Source of the DNA: Sinorhizobium fredii
Lineage (GTDB): Bacteria > Pseudomonadota > Alphaproteobacteria > Rhizobiales > Rhizobiaceae
Assembly: GCF_002944405.1 (NCBI RefSeq)
Contig: NZ_CP024310.1
Coordinates: 806,001 to 870,000, forward strand
Length of the DNA stretch: 64,000 nt
Direction of reading: 5' to 3'
How positions within the stretch are numbered: the stretch's first letter is position 1; each line of letters starts with the position of its first letter. This document shows positions 7,088 through 15,537 of this stretch, piece by piece. Made by a program: the position numbers and the translations under genes. A model generated the notes under the pieces. The model was not told where the DNA came from and did not search any database. It saw only the letters and a list, made by a program, of their open reading frames with translations.

Positions 7088-9274
7088 TCAGGCGACTGTC
7101 ACGACGCGTACATGTCCGCGGCGCTCTAGCACGTCGATGACGACGCTGGTGCCGGAGTGGTTTGCCGCCACGTCGACGGAGCCGGAGCCGATTTGCAGGT
7201 TCCGGATCTCGAGCTCCTCGATGAAGCCGGGCAAATAGGGCGTATCGAAGGTGATCTGCATCTGCTTCGTAAAGAATTCTATTCCGAGGCACGACTGAAG
7301 CAGCGATAGCGGCGCTGCCGCCGCCCAGGCCTGGGGAATGCAGGCGACCGGGTAGAAGGTCGGGCCCTGGGCGCGCTGGCGCGGAAAACCGCAAAAGAGC
7401 TCCGGTAGACGCCGCAGATCGATATAGGTCGAGGCTGCAAACAGTCCCTCGAAGATCCGCGCCGCCTGCAGACGAAAGCCGTAGCGCGCCAGACCGAGCG
7501 CGATCAAGGCATTGTCGTGCGGCCATACCGAACCGTTGTGGTAACTCATCGGGTTGTAGCGGCTTTCGGTGACCGGGATGGTTCGTATCCCCCAGCCCGA
7601 AAACGAGGCGCCCGACATCAGCGTCTTTGCGACAACTTCGGCTCGCTCGGGAATCGCAAGTCCGGTGAGCAGGGCATGCCCTGCATTTGAGGAGCGGACC
7701 CGGCAGGGCTGCTTGTCGCCGTCAAGCGCCAGCACATAGGTGCCGAGTTCCGCATCGAAGAAGATCGCGTCGAAGCGATGCCGCAAGTCATCGGCGCGGC
7801 GCGAGAACTCGACCGCCCGGTCCTCGTGGCCGAGAACCCTGAGCATCCTCGATGCCGCCTCCCAGGCGCCATAGACATAGGCCTGCACTTCCGCGATGGC
7901 GATCGGCCCCCTGGCGAGCGTACCGTCGGCGTGGAAGACGGAGTCGTGGCTGTCCTTCCAGCCCTGGTTGGCGAGCCCTTCCTCGGTCCGGCGACCGTAT
8001 TCGACGAAGCCGTCGCCGTCGCGATCGCCGTGGACACTGATCCATTTCAACGCGGCCTCGATATTCGGCCAGATCGTCCGGATCGTCGAAACGTCGCCGG
8101 TGCGTTGCAAGTACTGCCCGGCCAGCATCACGAAAAGCGGCGTCGAGTCGACGCTGCCGTAATAGCGGCGGAATGGAACTTCCCGCAATTCGGCCATCTC
8201 GCCGAAGCGCACCTCGTGCAGGATCTTGCCGGGTTCGGCATCCGACAGGGGATCGAAATCGGTCGCCTGGTTGGCGGCGAGATGCGCAAGCACGCCGCGG
8301 GCGATCTCCGGATCGAGCCACAGGGTTTCGATCGCGGCAATGATCGCGTCGCGGCCGAAAACCGTGCTGAACCAGGGGATCCCCGCATAGGGGTAAGGTC
8401 CTTCATTGGTCTCGGTGATGAGCATGTAGAGGTCGGATATGCTGCGGCGCACGACCTCGTTGAAGACCTCGTTCGAACTGACGATCGCCGCCGCCCGCCC
8501 CGAAGAGGTGCGCAACGCACGACGCGCATCCCGGAGCGCAAAGAAGAACGACCTGTGACCGATGGTGATCGCCGGCTCCCGCTGGCAATTGACCTCAAGG
8601 AAAAGCGTTCGGCTTTGACCGGGTGCAAGACCGATCTCGAAAACGGCTTCGGTTGCAGAAAGGCGCGAGGGCGGCGGATCGAAGCCAAGCCGGGTCGTCC
8701 GCTTCTGAGCGTCCAGTCCGGTATAGGAAAGATGCACCTCGCTGGCCTTTGCCGTCGGCGGATGCATCTGGCCGCGCTTTTTGCGCTGCTTGCCGCGCAC
8801 CTCGAACAAATCCGCGAAATCGGCTGCAAAGGCCAGCCTGATTTCTATCTGATGCGGCCTCTCATGAAAATTGCGCACCAGGATCCGTTCATAGCAGGTG
8901 CCGTTCCAGAGAAAGCGGGACCGCCTGAGATGGATCGAATCATGGGGAAGCGCCAGTGCGCCGCTCTCGTCCAGGAAGTCAGGATTGGTCAGGTCGCAGG
9001 TCAGCGTCGCGTTGTCGTCTCTCAAGGTGGAGGAGAGGAGCAAGGGTCGAGCGCCGTTGATGGTCACGGCGAGATGGGAGAGATGCCGTGTGTCGCGGTG
9101 GAACAACCCTTCGGGGCTGCCGGAACCCGAATAGGCGTCGCCGTTGTGGTCGAAGACGGCGAAGGTATCGCCGTGCTTCAAGGTGTTCGGACGTCGTTCC
9201 TGCAGGGAGGTGGCTGCAGCAACCGCATATTCGGGCGGCTCGGTGACCGGAGAGTCGACGTTCTCAGGGGACAT
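7088..9274 (-). CDS. amylo-alpha-1,6-glucosidase / glycogen-debranching-type enzyme
   Basis: A 728-aa cytoplasmic glycoside hydrolase likely to trim alpha-1,6-linked glucose from glycogen or related storage glucans. The first half is the debranching-enzyme N-terminal beta domain (THE GDTFAVFDHNGDAY and LFHRDTRHLS motifs). The second half is an (alpha/alpha) toroid with TDFDPLSDAEPGKILHE, YYGSVDSTPLFVML, NQGWKDSHDSV and SYHNGSVWPHDNALIALGL segments. The start at 9274 is chosen for the AGGGAAG site just upstream; an in-frame extension to 9607 is rich in Cys and Pro and not protein-like. It sits behind an EcfG-type promoter and diverges from a stress operon, so general stress control is likely. 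Confidence 0.88.
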   Translation of the reverse strand: MSPENVDSPVTEPPEYAVAAATSLQERRPNTLKHGDTFAVFDHNGDAYSGSGSPEGLFHRDTRHLSHLAVTINGARPLLLSSTLRDDNATLTCDLTNPDFLDESGALALPHDSIHLRRSRFLWNGTCYERILVRNFHERPHQIEIRLAFAADFADLFEVRGKQRKKRGQMHPPTAKASEVHLSYTGLDAQKRTTRLGFDPPPSRLSATEAVFEIGLAPGQSRTLFLEVNCQREPAITIGHRSFFFALRDARRALRTSSGRAAAIVSSNEVFNEVVRRSISDLYMLITETNEGPYPYAGIPWFSTVFGRDAIIAAIETLWLDPEIARGVLAHLAANQATDFDPLSDAEPGKILHEVRFGEMAELREVPFRRYYGSVDSTPLFVMLAGQYLQRTGDVSTIRTIWPNIEAALKWISVHGDRDGDGFVEYGRRTEEGLANQGWKDSHDSVFHADGTLARGPIAIAEVQAYVYGAWEAASRMLRVLGHEDRAVEFSRRADDLRHRFDAIFFDAELGTYVLALDGDKQPCRVRSSNAGHALLTGLAIPERAEVVAKTLMSGASFSGWGIRTIPVTESRYNPMSYHNGSVWPHDNALIALGLARYGFRLQAARIFEGLFAASTYIDLRRLPELFCGFPRQRAQGPTFYPVACIPQAWAAAAPLSLLQSCLGIEFFTKQMQITFDTPYLPGFIEELEIRNLQIGSGSVDVAANHSGTSVVIDVLERRGHVRVVTVA

Positions 9275-9323
9275 GGCGCTTCCCTTGGCACGCACCGCGG
9301 GGCGCCCCGCGAAGATGTCCGTT

Positions 9324-9348
9324 AACAACACCCTGCTGATTTTGTTCC
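9324..9348 (-). promoter_or_regulatory. EcfG/RpoE2-type promoter for the debranching enzyme gene
   Basis: Read on the minus strand: GGAAC (9348-9344), 16 bases, TGTT (9327-9324). This fits the S. meliloti RpoE2 pattern GGAAC-N18-19-TT and lies about 50 bp before the start at 9274. Confidence 0.55.
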
Positions 9349-9442
9349 CAGTTTGAGGAAATAAGTGGGCAGCGGATGGACAATTGCGCAGGAGCCAACC
9401 GGCGTTGACGAGGCACGGCTTGGCAACCTCACCCGCCTCCAT

Positions 9443-9467
9443 GGAACAAGGCTGCAAGTGGCTCGTT
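9443..9467 (+). promoter_or_regulatory. EcfG/RpoE2-type promoter for the DUF3618 operon
   Basis: GGAAC (9443-9447), exactly 16 bases, CGTT (9464-9467): a full match to the alphaproteobacterial general-stress sigma factor consensus. It lies 44 bp before the ATG at 9511. Confidence 0.75.
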
Positions 9468-9510
9468 TGAATCACATAACCAGTCGCGTTCCACGACGGG
9501 AGGAGCCAAG

Positions 9511-10119
9511 ATGAGCAATGACACGAGCGGACGCAACCTCGGGGAACAGCCCGGTTCCCCCGCAACGACGCCGGACCGTGCGGGCAACCAGCCGGAAGCC
9601 GGAACAAGGGAAGGCGAAGGCGGCATGGACCGTTCCCTGCAGCAAGCCGTCCGCGAGGACCTCGACGAACTTCGGCAATTTGCCGATGAGCGGACGGAAG
9701 AAGCCAAGGAAGCCGTCAGCCGCGCTGCGGAGGACGAGAAGAATGTGGCCGCGCGCCAGCTTGGCGGCATCGCGACGGCGCTTGAGAAAGTCGGCGGCGA
9801 ACTCGAACAGTCGGATCAACGCGCGCTCGGCCGCTATGCCAAGCAGATGGGCAGTTCGCTGCAAGACTTGGCACGCGACATCGAGGGCCGCGAGCTCGGC
9901 GAAATTGCCGCCATGGCGGAGGATTTCGGCCGGAAGCAGCCGCTGGCCTTCCTGGGCATGGCGGCCATTGCCGGGTTGGCCGCCAGCCGTTTCCTGACGG
10001 CCTCGGCTCATCGCCGCAGCAGGCGGAGCGTTTCCCAACCGTCCTCGCCAACGCCATCGGGAAGCAGCCGACCAAGTGAAGGCGGGTGGAATTTTACGGA
10101 GGATCGGCGCAATGCTTAA
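9511..10119 (+). CDS. DUF883-like membrane-associated stress protein
   Basis: A 202-aa protein, first gene of a three-gene operon. Residues 1-40 are Gly/Pro/Thr-rich and disordered. Residues about 45-135 are long charged helices (REDLDELRQFADERTEEAKEA) likely to form a coiled coil, and a single hydrophobic segment follows near 150-165 (LAFLGMAAIAGLAASRFL). The basic Ser-rich tail would be cytoplasmic or periplasmic. This resembles ElaB/DUF883-type tail-anchored proteins. GGGAGGAG precedes the start, and an EcfG promoter lies 44 bp upstream. The function is unknown; envelope stress is the likely context. Confidence 0.75.
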   Translation: MSNDTSGRNLGEQPGSPATTPDRAGNQPEAGTREGEGGMDRSLQQAVREDLDELRQFADERTEEAKEAVSRAAEDEKNVAARQLGGIATALEKVGGELEQSDQRALGRYAKQMGSSLQDLARDIEGRELGEIAAMAEDFGRKQPLAFLGMAAIAGLAASRFLTASAHRRSRRSVSQPSSPTPSGSSRPSEGGWNFTEDRRNA

Positions 10120-10531
10120 CCATCGGGACGACCGCCCCCTATCGGAACTGATGACCGGGCTGGTGGCGGATATATCGGGACTTTTCCGCAAGGAAATCGA
10201 TCTCGCCAAGGCGGAGGCGTCGGAGAATGTCAACCGGGCGATAGGCAGCCTGGAGACGCTACTAATCGGCCTGATCTTCGCCATCGGTGCCATTGGCGTG
10301 CTGTTGAGCGCGGCCGTCCAGGGACTGGCCGCCTTTCTCATCGCGCGGGGCATGATCGAGCCGAACGCCGACGCCCTGTCGGCCGTCATCATAGGCGTCG
10401 TAGTCGCGCTTCTCGCATGGGCGATGATTTCGCGCAGTCTCTCGAACTTGCGCGGCAACAGCCTCAAGTTCGATAAGACGGCCAGCTCCCTGCAGCGCGA
10501 CCTGGACGTCGTGAAGGAGAGAGTGCAATGA
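10112..10531 (+). CDS. phage-holin-superfamily membrane protein (Phage_holin_3_6 type)
   Basis: A 139-aa membrane protein with two hydrophobic hairpins (LLIGLIFAIGAIGVLLSAAV, then LSAVIIGVVVALLAWAMI) after an amphipathic N-terminal helix (GLFRKEIDLAKAEASENV). Despite the family name, chromosomal members like this one are stress-associated rather than lytic. The start at 10112 follows GGAGGA (10098-10103, spacer 8), so the gene overlaps the end of its upstream partner by 8 bp. It overlaps the next gene by 4 bp (ATGA), which shows translational coupling across the operon. Confidence 0.8.
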   Translation: MLNHRDDRPLSELMTGLVADISGLFRKEIDLAKAEASENVNRAIGSLETLLIGLIFAIGAIGVLLSAAVQGLAAFLIARGMIEPNADALSAVIIGVVVALLAWAMISRSLSNLRGNSLKFDKTASSLQRDLDVVKERVQ

Positions 10532-11496
10532 ACGACTATTCCCACACGCACTCGGCTGCCGAACTGCAGCGCGAGATCGAGGCCGATCGCCAGCGGATCG
10601 AGGAAAAGCTCCACGCCATCCAGGAACGGATGTCGCCGGGCCAACTGATGGACGAGATGCTTGAATATGCCAAATCGAGCGGCGGCGCCGAATATATGGG
10701 CAATCTCGGCGCCGCGCTCAAGGCGAATCCCATTCCGGTCGCATTGATGGGAGTAAGCCTCGCCTGGCTCCTCGCCAATCCGGGCTCACGCGCGCCGAAA
10801 TACCCGGATAACACCGCGGACGAGTATCCGCTCGCCACCGTGGCCGGCCCGGTGAAACGCACCGGCCCGATCGAGGAGAGCTTCGGCGAGCGCTACAGCC
10901 ACTTCGCGGACGAAAGCGGCAATCGCTTCCGGGCGATGACGGATGCCGCCGGGCGCCGCGCCGGCCACTTCATCGACCAGAGCGGCAAGATCTATCGCGG
11001 TTTTGCCGACGCAGCCGGCCAGCAGATCGAGGATATAAGGGACGAGACCGGTGCCCTGTTCGACGAGGCCTCCGGTTGGGCGTCGAGAACCTGGCGGCAG
11101 GTGAGCGCTTCGGCGAGCCGCATGTCCGAGAGCCTTGCGGACACCGGCCGGTCGCTCGCGGGAAGCGTGCAGTCGGCGGGAAGGTCGCTGGAAGACCAGG
11201 GCGCGCGATTGAATGCCGCGATCCTCCAGCATTTCCGCGATCAGCCGCTGGTCGGCGGCGCGCTCGCCTTTGCGGTCGGTGCGGCAATCGGCGCGACGCT
11301 CCCGCACACGGAGGCCGAAGACGAGGCCATGGGCGAGGCGGCGGACGAAATGCGCAGCAACCTCGCCGCGAAGGCAAATGCCGCAGTTGGCGAGGCGATC
11401 GGCACGGCACAGGAGGTGTTGGACAAAACGAGCAATGCCGCCTTGGAAGCCCACGACGCCGCCAGGGACCGTGTCCGCGAAACGCTTCGGGAGTGA
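10528..11496 (+). CDS. DUF3618 domain protein, stress-related
   Basis: A 322-aa protein with an N-terminal DUF3618 domain (AELQREIEADRQRIEEKLHA, then MSPGQLMDEMLEYAKSSGG) and a short hydrophobic segment near 70-85 (PIPVALMGVSLAWLLA). Long Ala/Arg-rich amphipathic helices follow, with repeated FADESGNRF/FIDQSGKIY/FADAAGQQI units. A second hydrophobic patch lies near 245 (GGALAFAVGAAIGATL). It is probably a membrane-tethered scaffold or organiser. It is the last gene of the EcfG-type operon and ends before a strong hairpin. The biochemical role is unknown. Confidence 0.8.
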   Translation: MNDYSHTHSAAELQREIEADRQRIEEKLHAIQERMSPGQLMDEMLEYAKSSGGAEYMGNLGAALKANPIPVALMGVSLAWLLANPGSRAPKYPDNTADEYPLATVAGPVKRTGPIEESFGERYSHFADESGNRFRAMTDAAGRRAGHFIDQSGKIYRGFADAAGQQIEDIRDETGALFDEASGWASRTWRQVSASASRMSESLADTGRSLAGSVQSAGRSLEDQGARLNAAILQHFRDQPLVGGALAFAVGAAIGATLPHTEAEDEAMGEAADEMRSNLAAKANAAVGEAIGTAQEVLDKTSNAALEAHDAARDRVRETLRE

Positions 11497-11550
11497 CGGC
11501 TCGCCTGCGGTGGCCCGATCGACGAGTGCCGCGATAAGCCGCTCCAATCG

Positions 11551-11578
11551 ACGGGCGACAGTTTCCGCTGTCGCCCGT
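11551..11578 (+). terminator. strong hairpin, likely terminator of the DUF3618 operon
   Basis: ACGGGCGACAG (11551-11561) and CTGTCGCCCGT (11568-11578) form a perfect 11-bp stem with a TTTCCG loop. No T-run follows, so release may need Rho or the hairpin may protect the mRNA end. Confidence 0.6.
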
Positions 11579-11750
11579 TGACCATGCTCGCCTCGCCGGC
11601 ATCGAAGTTCTCGCCACCCCACCCCTCATAGTCTGATCCTCCCAGCCACACGGGGGCCGGCGGCGGGCCGCATTTGCCCTTCGACTGCGCTTCGGACGCC
11701 GGTCCACTTCCAGTCATCGTCATAACAGAGCCGCTGCAACCACCCCGTTG

Positions 11751-11802
11751 TTGACATTTTTTGCAGAACGTGAAATTTCTTTCAGTAGGCGATAAAAATA
11801 TC
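11751..11802 (+). promoter_or_regulatory. eryD promoter/operator region
   Basis: A consensus -35 TTGACA starts at 11751. Two inverted repeats follow: TGAAA-TTTC-TTTCA (11771-11784) and GATA-AAAA-TATC (11791-11802). They sit where a polymerase-blocking operator would be, consistent with autoregulation by the SorC-type protein encoded next. The rest of the 11497-11750 gap holds the upstream terminator and nothing else I recognise. Confidence 0.5.
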
Positions 11803-11807
11803 ATGCA

Positions 11808-12806
11808 ATGCAAAAAGTCACGCGGCGCAGCATCGGACGGGAAGCGATGGCGATCATCGGGGGATTGGCGGTTCGGGATGATGAAGCCAGCATGGCGACG
11901 CGGGCGGCCTGGCTGCACTACGCCGGCGGCTTGACCCAGGCGGAAGTCGCCAAGCGCCTCGGCCTCACCTCGTTGAAGGCGCACCGGCTGATCATGAGGG
12001 CCAACCAGGAAGGCCTGGTGAAGGTCTATATCGACGGCGACGTCTCCGAATGCGTCGAGCTCGAACAGAAGCTTTCCGGCCGCTACGGCCTCGACTATTG
12101 CGAGGTCGTTCCGGATTTCGACAGCGACGATCTGCCGCTGAAGGCGCTCGGCATTTCGGGCGCGCAGTTCCTGAGGCGCGAGATCGAGCGGGGCGAGACG
12201 GCGCTGATCGGCGTCGGCCACGGGCGAACGCTTGCGGCGTGCGTCGAATACCTGCCGCGCACGCCCAGCAACAACACGCGCTTCGTCTCGCTGCTCGGCG
12301 GCCTGACGCGCAAGTTCTCAGCCAATCCGCACGACGTGATCCATCGGCTGGCGGAGCGTACCGGTGCCGAAGCCTTTGTGATGCCGGTGCCGTTCTTCGC
12401 CAACACGGTCGAGGACCGTGACGTGCTGTTCAGCCAGCGCGGCGTTCGCGAGGTCTTCGAGCTGGCGAAATCGGCCGATCTCCTGATGGTCGGCATCGGC
12501 ACGGCCGAGCGCGAGGCATCCCTGGTTGCCACCGGCATGATCGAGATGAGCGAAATCGAGGCCATTCAGAAAAGCGGTGCCACGGGCGAGCTGCTCGGCC
12601 ACTTCTTCGACGCAAAGGGCCGGCCGATCGAGACGACGCTTTCCAACCGCACCTTCACGCTCGGCCGCAAGGACCTGCGGGACCGCCGCACCGTGGCGGT
12701 CGCCGGCGGCAGGATCAAGACACGCGCGATCCGTGCGGTGCTCGAAAGCGGGCTCTTGAATGGGTTGATCACCGACGAGCGCACGGCGCAGGCGCTCGCT
12801 GCCTAG
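11808..12806 (+). CDS. eryD: erythritol-locus transcriptional regulator EryD (SorC/DeoR-like sugar-binding family)
   Basis: A 332-aa SorC-family regulator. A winged helix-turn-helix near residues 30-60 (AWLHYAGGLTQAEVAKRLGLTSLKAHRLI) is followed by a sugar-phosphate-binding domain (GVGHGRTLAACVEYLP; SADLLMVGIGTAE). In Brucella and rhizobia EryD represses the ery genes until erythritol is present. The start is uncertain: 11808 lacks a clear ribosome binding site, and an in-frame ATG at 11847 would remove 13 residues without touching the domain. It is separated from the transporter operon by about 215 bp containing a palindromic repeat, so it is probably its own transcript. Confidence 0.9.
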   Translation: MQKVTRRSIGREAMAIIGGLAVRDDEASMATRAAWLHYAGGLTQAEVAKRLGLTSLKAHRLIMRANQEGLVKVYIDGDVSECVELEQKLSGRYGLDYCEVVPDFDSDDLPLKALGISGAQFLRREIERGETALIGVGHGRTLAACVEYLPRTPSNNTRFVSLLGGLTRKFSANPHDVIHRLAERTGAEAFVMPVPFFANTVEDRDVLFSQRGVREVFELAKSADLLMVGIGTAEREASLVATGMIEMSEIEAIQKSGATGELLGHFFDAKGRPIETTLSNRTFTLGRKDLRDRRTVAVAGGRIKTRAIRAVLESGLLNGLITDERTAQALAA

Positions 12807-12905
12807 CGCATCGGCCCGAAAATCGGACCCGATTTTCGGAAAGCACGATGCGTAGGTTCAAAGACTTATAGCGTCCTCTGAGCGTCCAGAAGGACGCACG
12901 GCGCT
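12807..12905. repeat. double palindromic repeat between eryD and mptA, copy 2 of the repeat family
   Basis: The first cruciform has outer arms CGCATCG (12807-12813) and CGATGCG (12846-12852), and inner arms CCGAAAATC (12816-12824) and GATTTTCGG (12831-12839). The second has GCGTCC (12882-12887), loop AGAA and GGACGC (12892-12897) inside AGCGTCC...GGCGCT. The latter matches the core of the 6265-6297 element. The first stem begins one base after the eryD stop and may also end its transcript. Confidence 0.6.
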
Positions 12906-13023
12906 GGAGAAACATTCGAGGCCGCGGCAGGGGGAGGAAACCACCGCGGCCGGGGAGGCAGTACCGGTCGGGTAGCCGGTCAGCTCGTTGGAGCATTCTT
13001 ACCCGCAACGGAGGAGAAAACAG

Positions 13024-14469
13024 ATGTATGAGAAGGAGAAAGACCTCATAAGCGCATTCCTGCGCGGCGAGGTGGACCGCCGCGGGATGCTGAAGGGCCT
13101 CGGTGCGGCAGGTCTGACGGCAGGCACCGCCGGCACGTTGTTCAACATGATGTCGACCCGGGCGCTTGCCGCCGATTTCGACTGGAAGGCGCATTCCGGC
13201 AAGTCGGTGAAGCTGCTCTTGAACAAGCATCCCTATGCCGATGCGATGATCGCCAACCTGCAGACCTTCAAGGATCTGACGGGCATGGAAGTCACCTACG
13301 ACGTCTTCCCGGAGGACGTCTATTTCGACAAGGTGACGGCGGCGCTGTCCTCGAGTTCGTCGGAATACGACGCCTTCATGACCGGCGCCTACATGACCTG
13401 GACCTACGGCCCGGCCGGCTGGATCACCGATCTCAACGAATGGATCAAGGATACGACGAAGACCAACCCCCAATATGGCTGGGATGATTTCCTGCCGGGC
13501 GTCAAGGCGTCCTGCGCCTGGAACGGCCAGCCGGGTGGCGCGCTCGGTTCGGAAGACGCCAAGCAATGGTGCATTCCCTGGGGCTACGAGCAGAACAACC
13601 TCTCCTACAACAAGGAGATGTTCGACAAGGTCGGGGTCGGCGTTCCGAAGAACCTCGATGAACTACTGACGACGGCCGCAAAGCTCACCAAGGACGTCGG
13701 CGGCGGGGTCTACGGCATCGGCGTACGCGGCTCGCGCTCCTGGGCGACGATCCATCCGGGCTTCCTTTCGGGCTATGCGAACTTCGGCCAAAAGGATTTG
13801 AACGTCTCGGCCGACGGCAAGCTTTCGGCCGCTATGAACACGCCGGAATCGAAGGCCTTCCACGCCAAGTGGGTGCAGATGATCCAGGAGAGCGGCCCGA
13901 AGGACTGGTCGACCTATACCTGGTACCAGGTCGGCACCGACCTCGGCGCCGGCGCCTCGGCGATGATCTACGACGCCGACATCCTCGGCTACTTCATGAA
14001 CGGCGGCGATAACAAGATGGCTGGCAAGCTTGCCTATGCGCCGTTTGCCGCCAATCCGGCCGCCTCCGCACCGACGCCGAACATCTGGATCTGGTCGCTG
14101 TCGATGTCCAACTTCTCCAAGGACAAGGACGCGACCTGGTACTTCCTGCAATGGGCGACGGGACTTGAGCACGCGATCTTCGGCGCGACGAAGATGGATT
14201 TCGTCAACCCGGTGCGGGCGACCGTCTGGAAGGACGAAATCTTCCGCGAGCGGCTGAAGAAGAGCTATCCGGGCTATGTGGAGATGCACGACATTTCCGC
14301 GCCGGGCGCCAAGATCCACTTCACCGCCCAGCCCCTGTTCTTCGACCTCACCACCGAATGGGCGGCAACGCTCCAGAAGATGGTGGCGAAGGAAGTGCCG
14401 GTCGACGAGGGGCTCGACAAGCTCGCCGAGAGCATCAATCGCCAGCTCGCGGAAGCAGGACTCGGCTGA
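13024..14469 (+). CDS. mptA: polyol ABC transporter substrate-binding protein (MptA-like)
   Basis: A 481-aa periplasmic binding protein of family 1, first gene of a five-gene importer resembling S. meliloti mptABCDE (erythritol, ribitol, L-arabitol uptake). The N-terminus carries a twin-arginine-type motif (DRRGMLKGLGAAGL) and a hydrophobic run ending ALAADF, which suggests export by Tat after folding. The start at 13024 has GGAGGAG seven bases upstream. Length and the ribitol/erythritol-type neighbours fit a polyol ligand. A GC-rich stretch with a hairpin (around 14481-14504) follows the stop, a common arrangement that keeps binding-protein mRNA in excess over the permeases. Confidence 0.87.
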   Translation: MYEKEKDLISAFLRGEVDRRGMLKGLGAAGLTAGTAGTLFNMMSTRALAADFDWKAHSGKSVKLLLNKHPYADAMIANLQTFKDLTGMEVTYDVFPEDVYFDKVTAALSSSSSEYDAFMTGAYMTWTYGPAGWITDLNEWIKDTTKTNPQYGWDDFLPGVKASCAWNGQPGGALGSEDAKQWCIPWGYEQNNLSYNKEMFDKVGVGVPKNLDELLTTAAKLTKDVGGGVYGIGVRGSRSWATIHPGFLSGYANFGQKDLNVSADGKLSAAMNTPESKAFHAKWVQMIQESGPKDWSTYTWYQVGTDLGAGASAMIYDADILGYFMNGGDNKMAGKLAYAPFAANPAASAPTPNIWIWSLSMSNFSKDKDATWYFLQWATGLEHAIFGATKMDFVNPVRATVWKDEIFRERLKKSYPGYVEMHDISAPGAKIHFTAQPLFFDLTTEWAATLQKMVAKEVPVDEGLDKLAESINRQLAEAGLG

Positions 14470-14603
14470 TCGCCGGCGGCGCCGGCCCGCACGCCGGGCC
14501 CGGCACACCGCAACGAATGCGCATACGAGGAGGGGGTCTGGCTGCGCCGGCCGCGGCCGGCCCCTTCATCGCCTTTCGAAATGGCATTTGAACGGAGCTG
14601 GCC

Positions 14604-15527
14604 ATGGCTTCAGTGACGCAATCCGGGGCAACGCCCCGCGGTTTCAGGATCAGCAAGAAGGTTCTGCCCTATGTGCTTTCCCTGCCGGCGCTTCTCGTCT
14701 GCATCGGCATCCTGATCCCGTTTTTCTCGGCGGTGGTCTATTCCTTCCAGCGCTACCGGCTGAGCCAGCCCTGGGCGCGCCAGTTCAACTGGGGCGAGAA
14801 CTACCTGAATTTCTTCACCGATTCCGGCTTCTGGAATACGCTCAGGGTCTCGCTCGTCTATGCCGGCACCACGGTGGTCCTCGAACTGCTGCTTGGCCTC
14901 GGCATTGCCCTGCTTTTGCAGCGACGCTCGACCGTCAACAATTTCATCTCGATCATGCTGCTCTTGCCGCTGATGACGGCGCCGGCGCTGGCGGCTCTGA
15001 TGTGGAAGCTGATGACCAATCCGGGCTTCGGCATCCTCAGCTACTTCGCCAGCCTGATCGGCCTCGAGAATTTCCGCTGGGCCTCCTCGCCAGACACGGC
15101 GCTCCTGACGGTCGTGCTCGTCGACATCTGGGTCTACACGCCCTTCATCATGATCTTGCTGCTTGCAGGCTTGCGTTCCCTGCCGACCCAGCCCTTCGAG
15201 GCGGCGGCCCTCGACGGCGTGCCGCGCAGCTTCGTGTTCTTCCGCATCACCCTACCGATGCTGACGCCCTACATCCTGACGGCGACACTCTTCCGGCTGC
15301 TCGACTCGATCCAGCAATTCGACATCATCTATGCGATGACGCAGGGCGGCCCGGGCGATACGCTGACCGTCTTCCAGGTCGAGGCCTATCTCAATTTCTT
15401 CCAGTCGACCAATGTCGGCCGTTCCGCCGCGCTGCTGATCATCCTGTGGGCGATCACCTACATTCTGTCGAACGTCTTCATCAAGAACTGGCTCCGGCTG
15501 CGCGAGCGCGCCCGCGGCGAGGCGTAG
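14604..15527 (+). CDS. mptB: polyol ABC transporter permease (MalF type, MptB-like)
   Basis: A 307-aa inner-membrane permease with six predicted hydrophobic segments, starting at KKVLPYVLSLPALLVCIGILIPFF. The EAA loop that docks on the ATPases reads EAAALDGVPRSFVFFRITLPML (near 205-226). It pairs with the next gene product to form the channel for the binding protein encoded upstream. The start at 14604 follows GGAGC. The 134-bp gap before it is GC-rich with inverted repeats and may attenuate transcription. Confidence 0.9.
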   Translation: MASVTQSGATPRGFRISKKVLPYVLSLPALLVCIGILIPFFSAVVYSFQRYRLSQPWARQFNWGENYLNFFTDSGFWNTLRVSLVYAGTTVVLELLLGLGIALLLQRRSTVNNFISIMLLLPLMTAPALAALMWKLMTNPGFGILSYFASLIGLENFRWASSPDTALLTVVLVDIWVYTPFIMILLLAGLRSLPTQPFEAAALDGVPRSFVFFRITLPMLTPYILTATLFRLLDSIQQFDIIYAMTQGGPGDTLTVFQVEAYLNFFQSTNVGRSAALLIILWAITYILSNVFIKNWLRLRERARGEA

Positions 15528-15537
15528 AGAGGTCAAG

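Noticed and set aside
7778..9325. 515-aa plus-strand open frame
   Set aside because: Antisense shadow of the debranching enzyme gene; no motifs.
10112..10531. Prophage signal from the holin-superfamily gene
   Set aside because: No lysin, capsid, integrase or other phage genes are near. The gene is part of a stress operon common in alphaproteobacteria.
12807..12905. CRISPR or insertion-sequence end
   Set aside because: The repeats are single palindromes without regular spacers, transposase or target duplication.
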